From contig JACGWO010000004.1 of assembly GCA_034509735.1 (NCBI GenBank), forward strand, positions 21,495,395 through 21,559,394: DNA of 64,000 nucleotides, given 5' to 3'. Below the pieces are notes generated by a model, which made no database searches, was not told where the DNA came from, and was given only the letters and a program-made list of their open reading frames with translations. The position numbers and the translations under genes were made by a program. Shown in pieces: positions 62,101-64,000 of this stretch; the first letter of the stretch is position 1; the number at the start of each line of letters is the position of its first letter. The DNA is from Sesamum alatum (Eukaryota; Streptophyta; Magnoliopsida; Lamiales; Pedaliaceae).

Positions 62101-62243
62101 TTAAAACTACTATATTTTACCTATTAAAAATGAAAATTTTATTTTATGCAAAAAAATTTTATAGCATAATATATTTTTAAAATTTTATTAAATTGAAAAA
62201 AATAAAAAATATATAACCGTGCATAGCACGGAGTCTACGCTAG
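59121..62243 (+). mobile_element. Non-autonomous Helitron, 3.1 kb, with both termini
   Basis: It begins A|TCTATATATATATATAGCAAAA at 59120/59121 and ends with hairpin CCGTGC-ata-GCACGG (62217-62222 and 62226-62231), eight bases, then CTAG (62240-62243) before host T. There is no Rep, helicase or RPA sequence; the interior is AT-rich with internal repeats. The hairpin is identical to that of the 16.7-kb Helitron at 4443-4457, so the two could be served by the same transposase. Short open frames inside are low-complexity and not genes. Confidence 0.8.
60050..61340 (+). repeat. About six diverged ~225-bp tandem repeats inside the Helitron
   Basis: A phrase of the type tttttctacaagaa(g)gaacaaa-ttatttagtgttaat occurs near 60050, 60290, 60510, 60670, 60897 and 61122, spaced roughly 160-240 bp. 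Each is preceded by tttatacaccaatttt..tatattatagtttcatccat and gttgttctttttcatatttc. One further related copy lies near 57766 in the adjoining older element. Confidence 0.65.
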
Positions 62244-64000
62244 TAGTGATATATTACATGTAAAATATTTTAACAATAGTATGTTGGTTAATTTACAACA
62301 GACAACGTAATTTTTTTATTTTTTATTTTTGTGACAAAAAATGAAATATTTATGAAGAAAAGGTGAGGAGAAAATGGGGAATGGTGTAAAAGTTGTGGTG
62401 TGGTTGAGTGGCAATCGATTGAATCGAGTGCAGTGGGCCAAAGGAAATAGAGTACAGTTTTTGATGCCCATTGTTCTCTCTTTTAGTAGCAATTTATAAT
62501 CAGATGGTCCTCCAGCGTGCTTGTCGCTATCTTGGGGCCCCACCACACGCCAGCTCCAAACTCCCACGCGTTCGGTCACTATTGCTTTTCAGCTTTTTTT
62601 TTAAGGGCAAAATTTTTCATATGTTATGGAATATAAAGCACAGATGCCTACGCAGTTACATGATATTGACATTATGAGGTCTAATTTTTATATAAAAATT
62701 TAAATATATGATAAAATTTGAAAATACAATAATATTTTTAAAGCGACTAATTATTATTATAATATTCAGTGCACAATATAACAATACTTATTCAGTCCAC
62801 GATATAATAACAAATCCACATCTACCAACACCAATCAAAGGAATAATACAACCATCCTATAAATTAAACAACTGCCTACATTCGTAGTACTCGAATCCAC
62901 TACCTCTTGGTTGTGGGACCTCAACCTCACCATTCGGACAAGGAATCTTCGGTCTTCGAATTTAGGATGTTGCTGTCAATTTTTTATACTAAAGATGTGA
63001 ATACGTGTATATAAATGTGTATGTGTGTAATAATTAGTACTAGCATGTTCTGTATACTCGATACGTGTGCTTAATTTCTAGTACTTCAAAAAATTTAATT
63101 AATCACTATATTATAAATTACTACGATTGAAAATTCGTAATCATTACTATCTGTTATAATTAACTAAAAACAAATGCGAGTACTTAAGTTCTAGTTATGA
63201 TTTTACGTTTTATGATCTAAATATATGCCATTGTTTTTAGCTGTAGCGGATGTTTTGACATTGCTTGCAGAAGTAATACTAATAGTCTTTGTGCGATTGT
63301 TGTTAATTAGTGTTCGCTATATTTTTTTAATTTTAACCATGATAATCAATGATAATTAAAAGCAATATTTCTTCTAGCGTAAATATAAAATTATAAAAGT
63401 TTATTACAGTTTGTTATGAAATAGCTTTTTAATTTATTTAAATATTTAATGATTTTATGATAAATTTGTTATAGTCACTTATTAGGTTTTGGTGCTTACT
63501 ATTCATGTCCCCGATTTTGGTCCATAATATTTACAATTTTTACAGATTTGGTTCAAAAATTGACAATAGGACTAATTTTGTAGAATTTGTAAACATTAAA
63601 AACTAAAATCATTAGGGACCATTAAGGATCAAAAGGGAATAATTGCTATACATAGGGACCAAAAATGTATTTTTACCCATTCTTTTACACTAAACAAAGA
63701 AAAACATTATTTTTTATTTGCTTCAATTAAAATATATAGCAATAATAGATGTAAAGTTGTAAGTTTTGTTCAAATTAATACTACAGGACATAAGTATTTT
63801 TATTTATATTCAAAGATACTTCTTTGCATTTAATCGAGATATTAAAATCTAATTGCAAAAACTTAAATTTAAATTCAAGAGCTTAAATTTTATGTAACAA
63901 TTTTTAAAAATTAAATTGAAAATTAATTTTTTTTCGAGGTCATAATATATCTTGGATTTTAGTTTTAGTATAATTAATTATCAAATAATAATTTATCTTA
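62244..64000. other. AT-rich spacer at the right edge of the window
   Basis: No gene recognised. A short balanced-composition stretch (62370-62600) contains ccccaccacacgccagctcc but no coding signal. At about 63480-63680 text such as ccccgattttggtccataat and its rough inverse cactagggaccaaaaa-type ending at 63650 suggest a MITE with blurred ends. Confidence 0.4.

Overview
The window is nuclear DNA from a flowering plant. It is AT-rich, has GT-AG introns and plant-specific gene families (JAZ, UBP1, FLZ), and is dominated by plant transposons. Gene structure and proteins fit a eudicot; the species cannot be told from the sequence. Only three host genes are convincing: the 3' part of a JAZ/TIFY jasmonate repressor (50-792, +), a complete 12-exon UBP1-type RNA-binding protein gene (38803-49110, +, 405 aa deduced), and a complete two-exon FCS-like zinc finger gene (51617-52461, -, 247 aa deduced). 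They are separate transcription units with no sign of working together. No tRNA, rRNA or CRISPR was seen.

Layout. 1-4430: JAZ end and two MITEs with perfect 9-bp target duplications. 4431-21087: one 16.7-kb Helitron on the minus strand with both termini recognisable (A|TC at 21087, 3' hairpin plus CTAG|T at 4431). It carries a decayed Rep-helicase gene, an RPA70-like gene downstream, duplicated small exons at the Rep N-terminus, and about 6.5 kb of repeat-rich 5' DNA. 21457-23588: probable solo LTR. 24510-25620: short perfect hairpins, a LINE endonuclease relic and organelle-like DNA. 26200-30380: AT-rich spacer with a TAA microsatellite. 30381-36296: a complete but inactivated Ty1/copia (Tork-like) retrotransposon on the minus strand with TSD CACTC. 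36801-37187: foldback MITE.

38576-49110: UBP1 gene, whose introns hold a Tourist-like MITE, a 1.5-kb foldback of nested hairpins (one a 57-nt-arm hairpin) and a second foldback. 51617-53460: FLZ gene with TATA box, a promoter MITE and a distal G-box. 56262-62243: another MITE, then a non-autonomous Helitron (59121-62243, +) ending in the same hairpin as the large Helitron and adjoining an older related copy. The rest is AT-rich spacer.

The most notable material is the large Helitron (exact ends, RPA gene, duplicated mini-exons, duplicated 5' terminus) with a possible non-autonomous partner in the same window, and the hairpin-dense foldback inside the UBP1 gene. Splice sites, frames and boundaries were read by eye. 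Homology calls rest on recognised motifs, not on a search.
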